Part shown: piece after piece, positions 46,673 through 56,353 of the stretch
Layout of the letters: each line of letters opens with the position of its first letter
Position numbering within the stretch: position 1 is the stretch's first letter
Source of the DNA: G963665925 sp963676345
Lineage (GTDB): Bacteria > Bacillota > Clostridia > Peptostreptococcales > Acidaminobacteraceae
Reading direction: 5' to 3'
Length of the DNA: 64,000 nucleotides
NCBI GenBank assembly: GCA_963676345.2
Contig: CAXXTS010000001.1
Coordinates: 1,054,001-1,118,000 of the forward strand
Made by a program: the position numbers and the translations under genes
Notes under the pieces: model-generated
What the model saw: only the letters and a program-made list of their open reading frames with translations
Database searches by the model: none
What the model was told of the DNA's origin: nothing

Positions 46673-48859
46673 TTACTTTTCAAGTCCCATCAGATAAGTA
46701 CGCTCTATCATATCGACCTCTTTACCTGACATTGGCACTTTCTTTATTGCGAAACGAGACAAATCATCAATTTCAAGTTCTTCAGGAGTATAGCACGCTG
46801 ATATGGAACTGCCTTTTTTCATGCGTACAACCTGAACCCCTCGTGTATTTTTAGTTGCCTTCTCAGGAACAAGCTCTGTAGACACTTGAACCAATCGGTA
46901 CTCCTCAGGAGAATTGTAGCGTACAAGAACAAAGTCCTGCTCTTCTGTTATAAAGTGCATTCTAACGAGAACACCATAATCAGAATAGGCTTTTACCAAC
47001 TTCTTTCGGTTTGTTTTGGTTTCATAGCTCTTCAAAGGCACCTTTGCAATCTTGCCATTATCAAAGACGAATACCATATGACCGCTAAAATCACTCGTAA
47101 GAATGACATACTCAATGAGTTCATCTTCTTCCAGTTCAAGAATGTTCGGCAAAAACACACCAAGATTACTTGCTTTGTGATCCGGAATTTCATGCAACTT
47201 CATTTTATAAACATTATGCTGATTCGAGAAGAAAAGTAACTCGTCTTTATTTGAGCCTTCAATTTCCTGAACAATACTGTCCTCATCTTTAAGCTTATGA
47301 TTAGAACTAGCACGCAGTGATGCGAGTGAAATTTTCTTCAAGTAATTATGATCTGTAAAGAATACTTTGAGATTATAGTCCGGTATCATATTCTCATCAT
47401 CATGCTGCAAGACTTCATCTGGATCAATAATCTCTGTTCTACGCTCTTTTCCATACGTTTTTGAGATGTGCTTAAGCTCCTTCTTGATACGGCTTTTTAT
47501 CTTATTATCATCAGATAAAACTGTATCTAAAGCTTCTCTCTCTTTTTCTAAGGATGAAATTTCACTGGTTCTCTTAAGAATGTACTCCTTATTGATGTTT
47601 CTTAGCTTAATATCTGCGACATATTCTGCTTGTATTTCATCAATCTTAAAATATGACATCAAGTTTGGTACAACGAGTTTTTCTTCTTCTGTCTCACGAA
47701 TAATAGCAATAGCTTTGTCTATGTCTAAAATAACTTTTTCAAGACCACGCAGCAAGTGCAGTCTCTGATCAAGCTTATCGATATCAAATCGAATCTGACG
47801 TTTAATACAATCAATTCTAAAAGCAATCCATGCTTCCAAAATACCTTTAATGCCAAGTACTTTAGGGTAGCCGTTAACAAGAATATTGAAATTACATGAA
47901 AAACTATCTTCAAGCGGCGTGTATCTAAATAGCTTGGCCATAAGTTTTTCGGGATCAACACCCCGCTTCAAATCCATCGCAATTTTCAGACCACCTAAAT
48001 CCGTCTCATCACGGATATCATTAATTTCGCGAATACGACCATTTTTCACCATATCAACAATTTTATCTATTATTTGCTCAACAGTTGCCGTATACGGTAT
48101 TTCTGTAATTTCAAGACAATTTTCTTCTTTTACATATCTGTATCTACCACGAATTTTAAAAGATCCTAATCCTGTGTCGTATATCTTTTGTATTTTTTTC
48201 GCGTTATATAGAAGTCGACCACCTGTTGAAAGATCTGGAGCCTTCAAATACTTGAGTAAGTCAATTTCAGGATTTTTCATATATGCAATAGTCGCTTCAC
48301 AGACTTCTTTAAGGTTGAAAGAACAAATGCTGCTTGCCATACCAACCGCAATGCCTTTATTCGCATTTACGAGTATGTTTGGAAAAGTTGTAGGAAGCAG
48401 TGTTGGCTCCTGCATTTGTCCATCGTAATTATCAACAAAATCAACGGTATTTTTATCAATATCTTTAAAGAGCTCTGATGAAATCTTGTCGAGACGCACC
48501 TCTGTATATCTTGAAGCTGCAAACGCCATATCCCTTGATGATGTTTTACCGAAGTTCCCCTTCGAATCAACATACGGATGTATTAAGGCGTCGTGTCCAC
48601 GTGTAAGTCGAACAAGTGTTGCATAAATAGCTTGATCCCCATGGGGATTCAGTTTCATGGTCTGTCCAACAACATTTGCAGACTTTGTTCTTGGGCCGTT
48701 TAACAGTTTCATTTTATACATTGTGTACAAAAGTTTTCTGTGAGATGGTTTAAATCCATCTATTTCAGGCAGTGCTCTTGATAGAATTACACTCATTGCA
48801 TATGGCATGTAATTTTGTTCAAGTGTTTCTGTTATGCCCACTGGTTGTGAGTTCGACAT
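46673..48859 (-). CDS. type IIA DNA topoisomerase subunit A (ParC/GyrA-like), divergent
   Basis: A 728-residue DNA-breaking subunit. It has RALPEIDGFKPSHRKLLYTM, NPHGDQAIYATLVRL and the catalytic Tyr118 in ASRYTEVRL, then a coiled-coil region and a short C-terminal part with several beta-propeller-like segments. No GyrA box (QRRGGRG) is seen, so decatenation or relaxation is more likely than supercoiling. Positions matching E. coli GyrA Ser83 and Asp87 are Gln76 and Ala80. It starts 10 bases after the B subunit stop, with GAGGTGA. It probably acts beside a standard gyrase encoded elsewhere. Confidence 0.88.
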   Translation of the reverse strand: MSNSQPVGITETLEQNYMPYAMSVILSRALPEIDGFKPSHRKLLYTMYKMKLLNGPRTKSANVVGQTMKLNPHGDQAIYATLVRLTRGHDALIHPYVDSKGNFGKTSSRDMAFAASRYTEVRLDKISSELFKDIDKNTVDFVDNYDGQMQEPTLLPTTFPNILVNANKGIAVGMASSICSFNLKEVCEATIAYMKNPEIDLLKYLKAPDLSTGGRLLYNAKKIQKIYDTGLGSFKIRGRYRYVKEENCLEITEIPYTATVEQIIDKIVDMVKNGRIREINDIRDETDLGGLKIAMDLKRGVDPEKLMAKLFRYTPLEDSFSCNFNILVNGYPKVLGIKGILEAWIAFRIDCIKRQIRFDIDKLDQRLHLLRGLEKVILDIDKAIAIIRETEEEKLVVPNLMSYFKIDEIQAEYVADIKLRNINKEYILKRTSEISSLEKEREALDTVLSDDNKIKSRIKKELKHISKTYGKERRTEIIDPDEVLQHDDENMIPDYNLKVFFTDHNYLKKISLASLRASSNHKLKDEDSIVQEIEGSNKDELLFFSNQHNVYKMKLHEIPDHKASNLGVFLPNILELEEDELIEYVILTSDFSGHMVFVFDNGKIAKVPLKSYETKTNRKKLVKAYSDYGVLVRMHFITEEQDFVLVRYNSPEEYRLVQVSTELVPEKATKNTRGVQVVRMKKGSSISACYTPEELEIDDLSRFAIKKVPMSGKEVDMIERTYLMGLEK

Positions 48860-48869
48860 ATGTCACCTC

Positions 48870-50843
48870 TTAGTTCAAATCTATTAATTCCAAATATTCG
48901 TGTCCGTGTTCGGCAATATACTGTTTTCTGCCTTCCAGGTTATCCCCTAGGAGTGTATCGAAAACAACTTGGGTATGCTCTACATCGTCTGGCACAACTT
49001 TAATCAGCCTTCTCGAATCAGGGCTCATCGTTGTTTTCCACATCATTTCAGGTTCGTTTTCACCAAGACCTTTTGAGCGCTGAATGCTATACTTTCCTTT
49101 GATTTTCTTAAGTATCTGAGTTTTTTCAACTTCGTTATAAGCGAAATATGTATCAGACCTTGTTGAAATCTCATATAAGGGCGACTCAGCAATGAATACT
49201 TTACCTTCCTGTATAAGTGTTGGAATTAAACGATAAAGCATTGTAAGAACCAGCGTTCGAATTTGGAAACCATCGACATCGGCATCGGTACAAATAATAA
49301 CCTTGTCCCAATTTAAGCGTTCAAGAGAGAATGTATCCATATCTTTACTGTGCTTTGACTGGATTTCTACACCACACCCAAGTACTTTAATCAGATCAAC
49401 AATGATATCACTCGCAAAAATTTTGGAGTAGTCCGCTTTAAGACAATTCAGTATCTTACCCCGAATTGGCATAAGTGCCTGAAACTCTGCATCTCTCGCA
49501 AGCTTACATGCACCGAGCGCAGAGTCCCCTTCGAGAATATAGAGCTCTCTTCTTGCAATTTCCTTAGTCCGGCAATTGACAAACTTTTTAACTCTATTCT
49601 TAATATCAATTTTCTCACTCAGGGTACGCTTAAGATTCAGACGTGTCTTTTCTGCCTTTTCACGACTGCGCTTGTTAATCAGTATCTGATCCACAATTTT
49701 TTCAGCTATAGGTTGATTCTCGATAAGGAATATTTCGAGTTCGCGCTTGAGCATATCTGCTATGAACTCTTGAATGAATTTATTGGTGATCGCTTTTTTC
49801 GTTTGATTTTCATAGGATGTCATTGTAGAAAAGGAATTTGTGACCAGTATCAAACTATCCTGCACATCTGTAAATGTGATTTTCTTTTCATTTTTTGTAT
49901 ATTTGTTTTGCTTCTTAATAAAGCGGTCAATTTCATACACAAAGGCTTGTTTTACAGCTTTATCAGGCGACCCGCCATGCTCTAAATAACTTGAGTTATG
50001 ATAATACTCTATCAGATTACACTCGTTATTGAATACAAAAGCAACTTGTGCTTTAACTCTGTATTCTGGCTTGTCTTCCCGATCTTTACCGCGCCCTTCA
50101 TCAGTAATAAAAACAGGCTCGGTAATACCCTTGTCTTCATTAAGCTCTTGAATATAATCCATGATCCCATTTTCATAGATATACTCATGGCCCAGACCTG
50201 TTTCTTCATCTATGAGAACAAACTTAAGACCCGCATTTACAATTGCCTGTTTTTTAAGAACATCTTCAAAAAAAGAAACTGGAATATTGATATCCGTAAA
50301 TACATCCAGATCCGGCTTCCATTTCTGAACCGACCCGGTTTCCTTGTTATCGCACTCGGTCTTTTTTAAACCCCCAATATTTTTCCCTTTTTCAAAGTGA
50401 AGATCATACTGAACACCATCACGATAAACAGTCACATCCATATACTCAGACGCATACTGAGTAGCGCAGGCCCCAAGACCATTCAAGCCTAAGGAGTACT
50501 CATAATTCTCACCATCATTGTTGTTGTACTTGCCACCGGCATAAAGTTCACAGTATATCAGTTCCCAGTTATACTTTTTCTCATTGGGATTGTAGTCGAG
50601 CGGAATGCCACGACCCTTATCCTCAACGGTAATGGAGTGATCTTTATGACGTGTGATTATGATTTCATCACCATGTCCCTCGCGTGCTTCATCTATCGAG
50701 TTTGATAGAATCTCAAAAAAGGAGTGCTGACATCCTTCCAGACCATCTGAACCAAAAATTACAGAAGGTCTTTTCCGAACTCTGTCTTCACCCTTCAGCG
50801 AGGAAATACTGGTGTTGTCATAGGTTTGTCTTTTCTTAACCAT
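48870..50843 (-). CDS. type IIA DNA topoisomerase subunit B (ParE/GyrB-like), divergent
   Basis: A 657-residue ATPase subunit. The GHKL ATP site has NSIDEAREG (48-56), EDKGRGIPLD and GLNGLGACATQYAS, where canonical enzymes read GLHGVGAS-VNALS. The TOPRIM domain has EGDSALG at 438-444 (EGDSAGG is usual), PIRGKILN and DADVDGFQI at 520-528, followed by RSKGLGE. The catalytic Glu and Asp residues are kept while surrounding consensus positions are changed, so the enzyme is probably active but from a divergent branch. GAGGTGA precedes ATG 50843. It forms an operon with the A subunit. Confidence 0.88.
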   Translation of the reverse strand: MVKKRQTYDNTSISSLKGEDRVRKRPSVIFGSDGLEGCQHSFFEILSNSIDEAREGHGDEIIITRHKDHSITVEDKGRGIPLDYNPNEKKYNWELIYCELYAGGKYNNNDGENYEYSLGLNGLGACATQYASEYMDVTVYRDGVQYDLHFEKGKNIGGLKKTECDNKETGSVQKWKPDLDVFTDINIPVSFFEDVLKKQAIVNAGLKFVLIDEETGLGHEYIYENGIMDYIQELNEDKGITEPVFITDEGRGKDREDKPEYRVKAQVAFVFNNECNLIEYYHNSSYLEHGGSPDKAVKQAFVYEIDRFIKKQNKYTKNEKKITFTDVQDSLILVTNSFSTMTSYENQTKKAITNKFIQEFIADMLKRELEIFLIENQPIAEKIVDQILINKRSREKAEKTRLNLKRTLSEKIDIKNRVKKFVNCRTKEIARRELYILEGDSALGACKLARDAEFQALMPIRGKILNCLKADYSKIFASDIIVDLIKVLGCGVEIQSKHSKDMDTFSLERLNWDKVIICTDADVDGFQIRTLVLTMLYRLIPTLIQEGKVFIAESPLYEISTRSDTYFAYNEVEKTQILKKIKGKYSIQRSKGLGENEPEMMWKTTMSPDSRRLIKVVPDDVEHTQVVFDTLLGDNLEGRKQYIAEHGHEYLELIDLN

Positions 50844-50997
50844 ACGTTCACCTCATATTAAATTGCTTTAAGACTTCCTATATATATAGTTCATCTTTTT
50901 GAAATCGCTAACTAACATTATAATATATGCCTACGATAACATCAAATAAGGTTTGCATAAACCTCTAAAAACATTGACATTAGTCGCTTTACACAAT

Positions 50998-51034
50998 AAA
51001 AAAGCTGGCACTTATGTCCTATAATGCCAGCTTT
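50998..51034 (-). terminator. intrinsic terminator of the CMD-family gene
   Basis: AAAGCTGGCA pairs with TGCCAGCTTT and is followed by T on the minus strand, about 35 bases past the stop codon. Confidence 0.85.
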
Positions 51035-51068
51035 GCTTCTAAATTATATCCAGTTTTATGTAGTATAT

Positions 51069-51416
51069 CTACCTTGCATGTGTACTCTCGTCATCTATAT
51101 CCCCGTCCAGTTCATCACGTAAAATCATGATGGCTTCCATCGCTTTAGGAAAACCACACGTTGGTGCAATTAAAAGAATCGCATGTTCAATCTCTGTCCG
51201 AGTACACCCTGCACTTAAGGCATTATGTATATGCGTTCTAAGCGCGTACGGATACTGTTCTACTGCAGAGACTGCAACTTTAATGAGCCACCTTGTCTTT
51301 TCATCAACAGGGCCGCCTTTTTCGTGTACAGTTCGGCCAAATTCTTCATAAGCCTTGTATACATCAGTATGTATTGCCTTGAAATACATGAAGTTTTCTA
51401 CTTTATCTCTACTCAT
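51069..51416 (-). CDS. carboxymuconolactone decarboxylase/AhpD-like family protein
   Basis: A 115-residue helical protein of the CMD/AhpD fold (ETR-like VDEKTRWLIKVAVSA, then HIHNALSAGCTRTEIEHAILLIAPTCGFPKAMEA). The CxxC redox pair of AhpD is missing: the matching stretch reads YPYALRTHI. A peroxidase-partner role is therefore unlikely, and the function is unknown. The C-terminal tail is acidic. It is divergent from the ACT-hom-thrB-lysC genes and monocistronic. Confidence 0.85.
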   Translation of the reverse strand: MSRDKVENFMYFKAIHTDVYKAYEEFGRTVHEKGGPVDEKTRWLIKVAVSAVEQYPYALRTHIHNALSAGCTRTEIEHAILLIAPTCGFPKAMEAIMILRDELDGDIDDESTHAR

Positions 51417-51569
51417 TTTCCCCTCCTTATGCTCATACTCATAAATACCCGCATTGCATAGATTCTAAAAGTCTAGATGGAAATAAATACACGTGCTTAT
51501 ATTCGTGCCATTATATTACGTTTCCTTAAAAAAATATCATGAAAACGTTATCTTTCTCAAACAAGTGTG

Positions 51570-51598
51570 TTGCCACGGCGGACACTCTGTGTTATACT
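51570..51598 (+). promoter_or_regulatory. promoter of the ACT-hom-thrB-lysC operon
   Basis: TTGCCA at 51570-51575 and TATACT at 51593-51598 with a 17-bp spacer. The frame of the next gene is open through this site, which argues that the gene starts later. Confidence 0.65.
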
Positions 51599-51661
51599 CT
51601 CCATAACGTTTATGATGGAAAAACATTTGTGCGTCAATCAAGAACAGGAGATGTGATTGTT

Positions 51662-52102
51662 TTGGATAAGAAAAAATATCTCGTCGTCCATGCGGATGCT
51701 TTGCCAGAAGTATATAAGAAAGTTGTCGATGCGAAAGAGCTTATAAAAAACGGAGACGCTTCAGGGGTATCTGAAGCAGTAAAAGCTGTAGGCATTAGCC
51801 GCAGCACATACTACAAGTACTCTGATCATGTCTTTTCTTTAGCAGAAGGCGCTCTTGGTAAAAAAGTGACGTGGACTCTACTGCTGCACCATGAGTCAGG
51901 TGTACTCTCCATGGTGCTGGACAGACTTGCTCATGCTAAGTGCAACATTTTAACGATTAGTCAGGATACACCAATCAACGGCATTGCGAACGTATCATTG
52001 ACCTTTGATATCAGTGAACTTGAAATGTCATTCGAAGCACTTATGAATGAAATGAAGGCTCTTAGCGGCGTTAAGAAGTTGACTCTTATCGCTATGGAAT
52101 AA
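51662..52102 (+). CDS. ACT domain-containing protein (UPF0735/PheB-like)
   Basis: A 146-residue protein. The N-terminal part has a helix-turn-helix-like AVKAVGISRSTYYKYSDHVF; the C-terminal ACT domain (TWTLLLHHESGVLSMVLDRLA) probably binds an amino acid. Proteins of this family often precede hom. The frame is open back to 51539, but the promoter lies inside that part and the family's usual N-terminus (KKYLVVHADALPEVYKKVV) fits a TTG start at 51662, behind AGGAG. A GTG at 51653 is an alternative. The role is inferred to be threonine-pathway control. Confidence 0.8.
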   Translation: MDKKKYLVVHADALPEVYKKVVDAKELIKNGDASGVSEAVKAVGISRSTYYKYSDHVFSLAEGALGKKVTWTLLLHHESGVLSMVLDRLAHAKCNILTISQDTPINGIANVSLTFDISELEMSFEALMNEMKALSGVKKLTLIAME

Positions 52103-52116
52103 TGGAGGTGTATCAA

Positions 52117-53355
52117 GTGAAAAGTATTGCTCTACTTGGTTACGGCACTGTCGGATCAGGTGTCTATGAAGTGGTTGAGAAGAACATCGAGAGCGTTAAA
52201 GACAGATTCGATGTTGACATTTCTATTGACAACATTCTGGTTCGCGATATGGATAAATACACAGATCTGCCCCATGCAGATAAATTTAAAACAAGCTTTG
52301 AGGAAATTATGAAATCAAAGCCGGATATTGTAATTGAAGTTATGGGTGGCCTTTCTCCTGCATATGGATACATAAAAGAGTGTATCGAAGCTGGCATACA
52401 CGTGGTCACTGCAAATAAGGACCTGATTGCAGAGCATGGACAAGAACTCATTAACCTTGCCGCGCAGCATGATGTTGCCCTCCTTTATGAAGCGAGCGTC
52501 GGTGGTGGCATTCCTGTTCTCAAACCCCTTCAAGAATGTCTGGGCGGAAACAGCATTGACTCTATTACAGCAGTCATTAACGGTACCACTAACTTTATTC
52601 TTTCAAAAATGTACAATGAAAATATGAGCTATGATGATGCTCTAAAAATTGCTCAGGATGTTGGATTTGCTGAAGCAGACCCTACATCAGATGTTCAAGG
52701 ATTTGATGCAGTCAGGAAGCTTGCCATTCTTTCATCACTTGCCTATGGCCAGGAATTCAAGTGGTCTGATATGCCTACAATTGGCATTACAGACATTGAA
52801 GCTGAAGATATCGAATGCGTGAAGTCCATGAACTCCAAAATCAAGCTTCTTGCTTACAGTGAGTATATCAACAATGAACTCTATGCAGCCGTTCGCCCGG
52901 TTGTTGTAAGTAAATCTGATCCGATCGCACTCATTGACAACGAATACAACGCGGTCCTTCTAAATGGAGACTCTGTTGGAGAAGTGATGTTCGTTGGTAA
53001 AGGTGCTGGAAAACTGCCTACAGCAAGTGCTGTATTCGGAGATATTCTAGATATTATCCAAAATAAGAAAGAAAAATCATACTTAGAACTTCGTAAAGAT
53101 GCAACCATTCATAAGCTCTGGCCAAAACCTTCAAAATGGGTTATCCGACTGATTGGTGAAAACAAGAATATGCTAATTACAAAGCTTTTAGACCAATTTG
53201 CGGGAAGCGAGCTTCGTATTCAAACGTCAGGTTATGACAATCAGATTCACGCTGTTGTATTTGCAAGCAGTGAATCCGACCTACTCGATAAACTATCCAA
53301 ACTGGATAAATCACCTGAGGTTGATCGCGTAAAATATTTCTTAGTATATAGATAA
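52117..53355 (+). CDS. hom: homoserine dehydrogenase
   Basis: A 412-residue enzyme that reduces aspartate semialdehyde to homoserine. The NAD(P) site is ALLGYGTVGSGV. VTANKDLIAEHG, GGIPVLKPLQECLGGNSID, INGTTNFILSKM and AEADPTSDVQGFDAVRKLAIL are the catalytic and substrate motifs. A C-terminal ACT domain (about 335-412) suggests threonine feedback. The start is GTG 52117, seven bases after GGAGG; an ATG five codons upstream would place the ribosome site inside the gene. Confidence 0.95.
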   Translation: MKSIALLGYGTVGSGVYEVVEKNIESVKDRFDVDISIDNILVRDMDKYTDLPHADKFKTSFEEIMKSKPDIVIEVMGGLSPAYGYIKECIEAGIHVVTANKDLIAEHGQELINLAAQHDVALLYEASVGGGIPVLKPLQECLGGNSIDSITAVINGTTNFILSKMYNENMSYDDALKIAQDVGFAEADPTSDVQGFDAVRKLAILSSLAYGQEFKWSDMPTIGITDIEAEDIECVKSMNSKIKLLAYSEYINNELYAAVRPVVVSKSDPIALIDNEYNAVLLNGDSVGEVMFVGKGAGKLPTASAVFGDILDIIQNKKEKSYLELRKDATIHKLWPKPSKWVIRLIGENKNMLITKLLDQFAGSELRIQTSGYDNQIHAVVFASSESDLLDKLSKLDKSPEVDRVKYFLVYR

Positions 53356-53391
53356 ACCATACAACTATGTTCAGCCAACTGGGAGGTTAAA

Positions 53392-54294
53392 ATGTTCCGA
53401 ATTACAGTACCTGCAACATCTGCAAATATCGGTCCAGGATTTGATGCAATGGGACTCGCACTTGAGCTTTATCTTCAAATCGACGTTCAGCCCCTTGATG
53501 ACGGCATTCAAAAAATTGTGTGGAGTGATCCAAGTATTACACCACTCCCAGATGATAAGAACCTTATTTTAACTGCACTCCAAACAACGCTTCGTCGTCT
53601 TGGTCATGAAAAGCAGGGGTTCGAGCTCATTATTCACGACTGTCAAATTCCGTTTTCAAGAGGTCTTGGAAGCAGTGCTTCAGCTATTGTAGCTGGAATC
53701 GTTGCTGCCAATGAACTCTGTGCTAAAAAAATGAATACAAAAGACATTATTGATTGGGCAACTGAACTCGAAGGCCATCCTGACAATGTTGTGCCTGCAA
53801 TTCTTGGGGGTATGTCTATTTCAATACAGTCTGCTGAAAAAGTATATTCTACTCAAATACCTGTACCCGAGAAACTGGCCTTTGCCGTTCTCGTGCCTGA
53901 TTTTGAGCTAAGCACGAAACTGGCTCGTGAAGCACTTCCTGAAACATACAGCAAATCAGATTGTATTCACAATCTTTCAAGAGCTGCATTTCTAGTCGCT
54001 TCCTTTAATAACAATTCGATTGAAGGACTTAGAGAAGCACTAAATGATCGTATTCATCAGCCCTATAGAATTGGCCTAATTCAAGATGGAGCCAAAGTAC
54101 TTGATAAAACGAGAGAACTTGGTGCAATTGGTGAGTTTATCAGCGGAGCTGGTCCAACACTCATTGCACTCTATGATAAATCAAATTCTGAGTTCAAGCA
54201 CCTGCTATCTGAAGAACTCAGCAAACTATCTACAAATTGGACTTTGCTTGACTTAGATGTATGCAGGCAAGGTGTGACAGTTGAGGTGATTTAA
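53392..54294 (+). CDS. thrB: homoserine kinase
   Basis: A 300-residue GHMP kinase that phosphorylates homoserine. It has the N-terminal VPATSANIGPGFDAMGLAL, the ATP loop PFSRGLGSSASAIVAG, GHPDNVVPAILGG and the C-terminal GAIGEFISGAGPTLIAL. GGGAGG lies six bases before ATG 53392. It follows hom by 36 bases and overlaps lysC by one base (TAATG). No threonine synthase gene is in this operon. Confidence 0.96.
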   Translation: MFRITVPATSANIGPGFDAMGLALELYLQIDVQPLDDGIQKIVWSDPSITPLPDDKNLILTALQTTLRRLGHEKQGFELIIHDCQIPFSRGLGSSASAIVAGIVAANELCAKKMNTKDIIDWATELEGHPDNVVPAILGGMSISIQSAEKVYSTQIPVPEKLAFAVLVPDFELSTKLAREALPETYSKSDCIHNLSRAAFLVASFNNNSIEGLREALNDRIHQPYRIGLIQDGAKVLDKTRELGAIGEFISGAGPTLIALYDKSNSEFKHLLSEELSKLSTNWTLLDLDVCRQGVTVEVI

Positions 54295-55514
54295 TGAAAA
54301 GCGTTGTTGTGCAAAAATATGGCGGTACTTCCATGGGAGATATCGACCGCATACAGAATGTAGCAAAACGCGTTGTTCAGCGTAAAAGAACTGGCAAGGC
54401 AATGATCGTTGTCGTAAGCGCCATGGGTAAAACTACCGATCAACTTGTTCATATGGCAACAGAGCTTAATCCAAATCCGTCTGCACGTGAAATGGATATG
54501 CTACTTTCTACAGGAGAACAAGTATCTATTTCACTACTTGCAATGGCCATTGAAGCACTTGGTGAAAAAGCTATTTCACTAACAGGTGCCCAATGCGGCA
54601 TTAAGACAGATGCACACCATAAAAAAGCACGTATTGAGTCTATTAACACAGACCGTATGCTTGACGAATTCGAAAGTGATCATATTGTAATCGTAGCTGG
54701 CTTCCAAGGTATTTCTGATTTTGGTGATATTACAACGCTTGGTCGCGGCGGTTCTGATACGACTGCAGTTGCTCTGGCAGCAGCGGTTGGTGCTGAGAAA
54801 TGTGAAATTTATACGGATGTAGACGGTGTGTTCACAACAGACCCGAGAAAAGTTCCAGACGCACGTCAACTACACGAAATTAGTTATGATGAAATGTTAG
54901 AGCTCGCAAAATTGGGTGCAAAAGTACTGCATCCACGTTCAGTAGAACTTGCACGCAAATATAAGGTTCCGCTCGTTGTACGATCAAGTTTCAACAATAA
55001 CGAAGGAACACAAATTGTGGAGGTGTCCAAATTGGAAAAAGTACAAGTACGCGGCGTTACAGCCGATCCTGATATTGCAAGAATTTCGGTTTCGAAAGTG
55101 CCTGATACACCAGGTATTGCTTTCCAGCTTTTCAGTCGCTTGGCAAAGCAAAATGTGAACTTGGATATGATTATTCAGAACTTGAATCATGATGAGCACA
55201 ATGATATCTCATTCACAGTGCCCATTGATGATCTGGCTGAAGCAACGGGGATCGCAACTGCTTTTTCTGAAGAAATCGGCGGTGGTGAAGTCATTATAAA
55301 GAAAGATGTCAGCAAAGTTTCAATCGTTGGTACTGGCATTACAGGCAATGCAGAAGTTGCATCGCTATTATTTGGCACCCTGTCAAAGTTGGGTATCAAC
55401 ATAGAAATGATATCAACTTCAGAAATCAAGATTTCCTGTATTATTGATGCAGGCTCAAGTGACCTAGCGGTTACAAGCTTGCATAACGCCTTTGAGCTTG
55501 GACTAGGCGTTTAA
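54294..55514 (+). CDS. lysC: aspartate kinase
   Basis: A 406-residue monofunctional aspartokinase that catalyses the first step to lysine, methionine and threonine. VQKYGGTSMGDIDRIQNVA and the TTLGRGGSDTTAVALAAAVGA loop form the kinase domain; YTDVDGVFTTDPRKV follows. Two ACT domains (about 265-335 and 345-405) give allosteric control. Length is normal for Bacillus-type enzymes. Being in an operon with hom and thrB suggests a threonine-regulated isozyme, though this is inference. Confidence 0.95.
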   Translation: MKSVVVQKYGGTSMGDIDRIQNVAKRVVQRKRTGKAMIVVVSAMGKTTDQLVHMATELNPNPSAREMDMLLSTGEQVSISLLAMAIEALGEKAISLTGAQCGIKTDAHHKKARIESINTDRMLDEFESDHIVIVAGFQGISDFGDITTLGRGGSDTTAVALAAAVGAEKCEIYTDVDGVFTTDPRKVPDARQLHEISYDEMLELAKLGAKVLHPRSVELARKYKVPLVVRSSFNNNEGTQIVEVSKLEKVQVRGVTADPDIARISVSKVPDTPGIAFQLFSRLAKQNVNLDMIIQNLNHDEHNDISFTVPIDDLAEATGIATAFSEEIGGGEVIIKKDVSKVSIVGTGITGNAEVASLLFGTLSKLGINIEMISTSEIKISCIIDAGSSDLAVTSLHNAFELGLGV

Positions 55515-55593
55515 TTTATCACTCAAGGATACTCTGAATAGGTCAGAACTATCCTTTAAGCCCAAATGGGCCATACTCTCTCTCAAATGCATG

Positions 55594-55628
55594 AAAAAAC
55601 GCTCATCCAGATTGATGAGCGTTTTTTC
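55594..55628. terminator. shared bidirectional terminator of lysC and phoU
   Basis: AAAAAACGCTCATC pairs with GATGAGCGTTTTTT, giving T runs on both strands between the converging lysC and phoU genes. Confidence 0.9.
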
Positions 55629-55685
55629 TTACGGTGAATCTATTGGATTATTAGACGAATGTCTACTTGTAAGCAATTTATAGTT

Positions 55686-56336
55686 CTAAAAATTCATACG
55701 TTCGCCAGTTGTCATATAAATAACTCTCTCGCAAATGTTTGTTGTATGATCGGCAATACGTTCCAAGTATCTGCCAATAAAGAGCAGGTCCACAATTTGA
55801 TTGGTATTGTCATCTGTGCTTTCCTTCATAACTTGAAGCAAATCCAAGTAAACACGTTCATACAAATCGTCAACAAGATCATCCCGCTTGGCCACCTCAA
55901 TAGCCAACTGAGAATTTTCTGACACAAAACTATCAATACTTTGATTCACCATGGCTTTAACGATGTCTGCCATTTTAGGAATATCTACAAGCGGTTTTAC
56001 CAGTGGTGTCTTGCCTATGTTGATTACAACTTTAGCAATATTCACACAGTGGTCTCCAATACGTTCTAGGTCTGTGATGATTTTCATGATTGCGCTAACT
56101 TTTCTTAGGTCACCTGCTAACGGATTTTGTAGTGCAATAAACTCAATGCTTTTCTTTTCAATACTCATTTCAAGATTATCTATTTTCGTATCCAGTCGAA
56201 TAACACGGTTTGCAAGGTCTAGATCTTGCTCAAGTACTGCTCTAATTGAAAATTCTATAAGTTCTTCTACTTGAGAACTCATTTTTAACATCAGTTCTTC
56301 AAGTTCTACTAACTTTGCTTCCATTTGTGCGCGCAT
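55686..56336 (-). CDS. phoU: phosphate transport system regulator PhoU
   Basis: A 216-residue, all-helical protein with two PhoU repeats (about 17-105 and 118-205), each with the ExxxD-type metal-binding pattern (TDLERIGDHCVNIA and GRYLERIADHTTNI). It links the Pst transporter to phosphate signalling and restrains uptake. AGGAGG lies ten bases before ATG 56336. It follows pstB by 17 bases as the last gene of the pst operon. Confidence 0.96.
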   Translation of the reverse strand: MRAQMEAKLVELEELMLKMSSQVEELIEFSIRAVLEQDLDLANRVIRLDTKIDNLEMSIEKKSIEFIALQNPLAGDLRKVSAIMKIITDLERIGDHCVNIAKVVINIGKTPLVKPLVDIPKMADIVKAMVNQSIDSFVSENSQLAIEVAKRDDLVDDLYERVYLDLLQVMKESTDDNTNQIVDLLFIGRYLERIADHTTNICERVIYMTTGERMNF

Positions 56337-56353
56337 ATATGCAAGGCCTCCTA

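Noticed and set aside
52881..53108. Antisense frame within hom, and similar frames in other genes
   Set aside because: They shadow well-supported genes, carry no ribosome sites and have no recognisable product.
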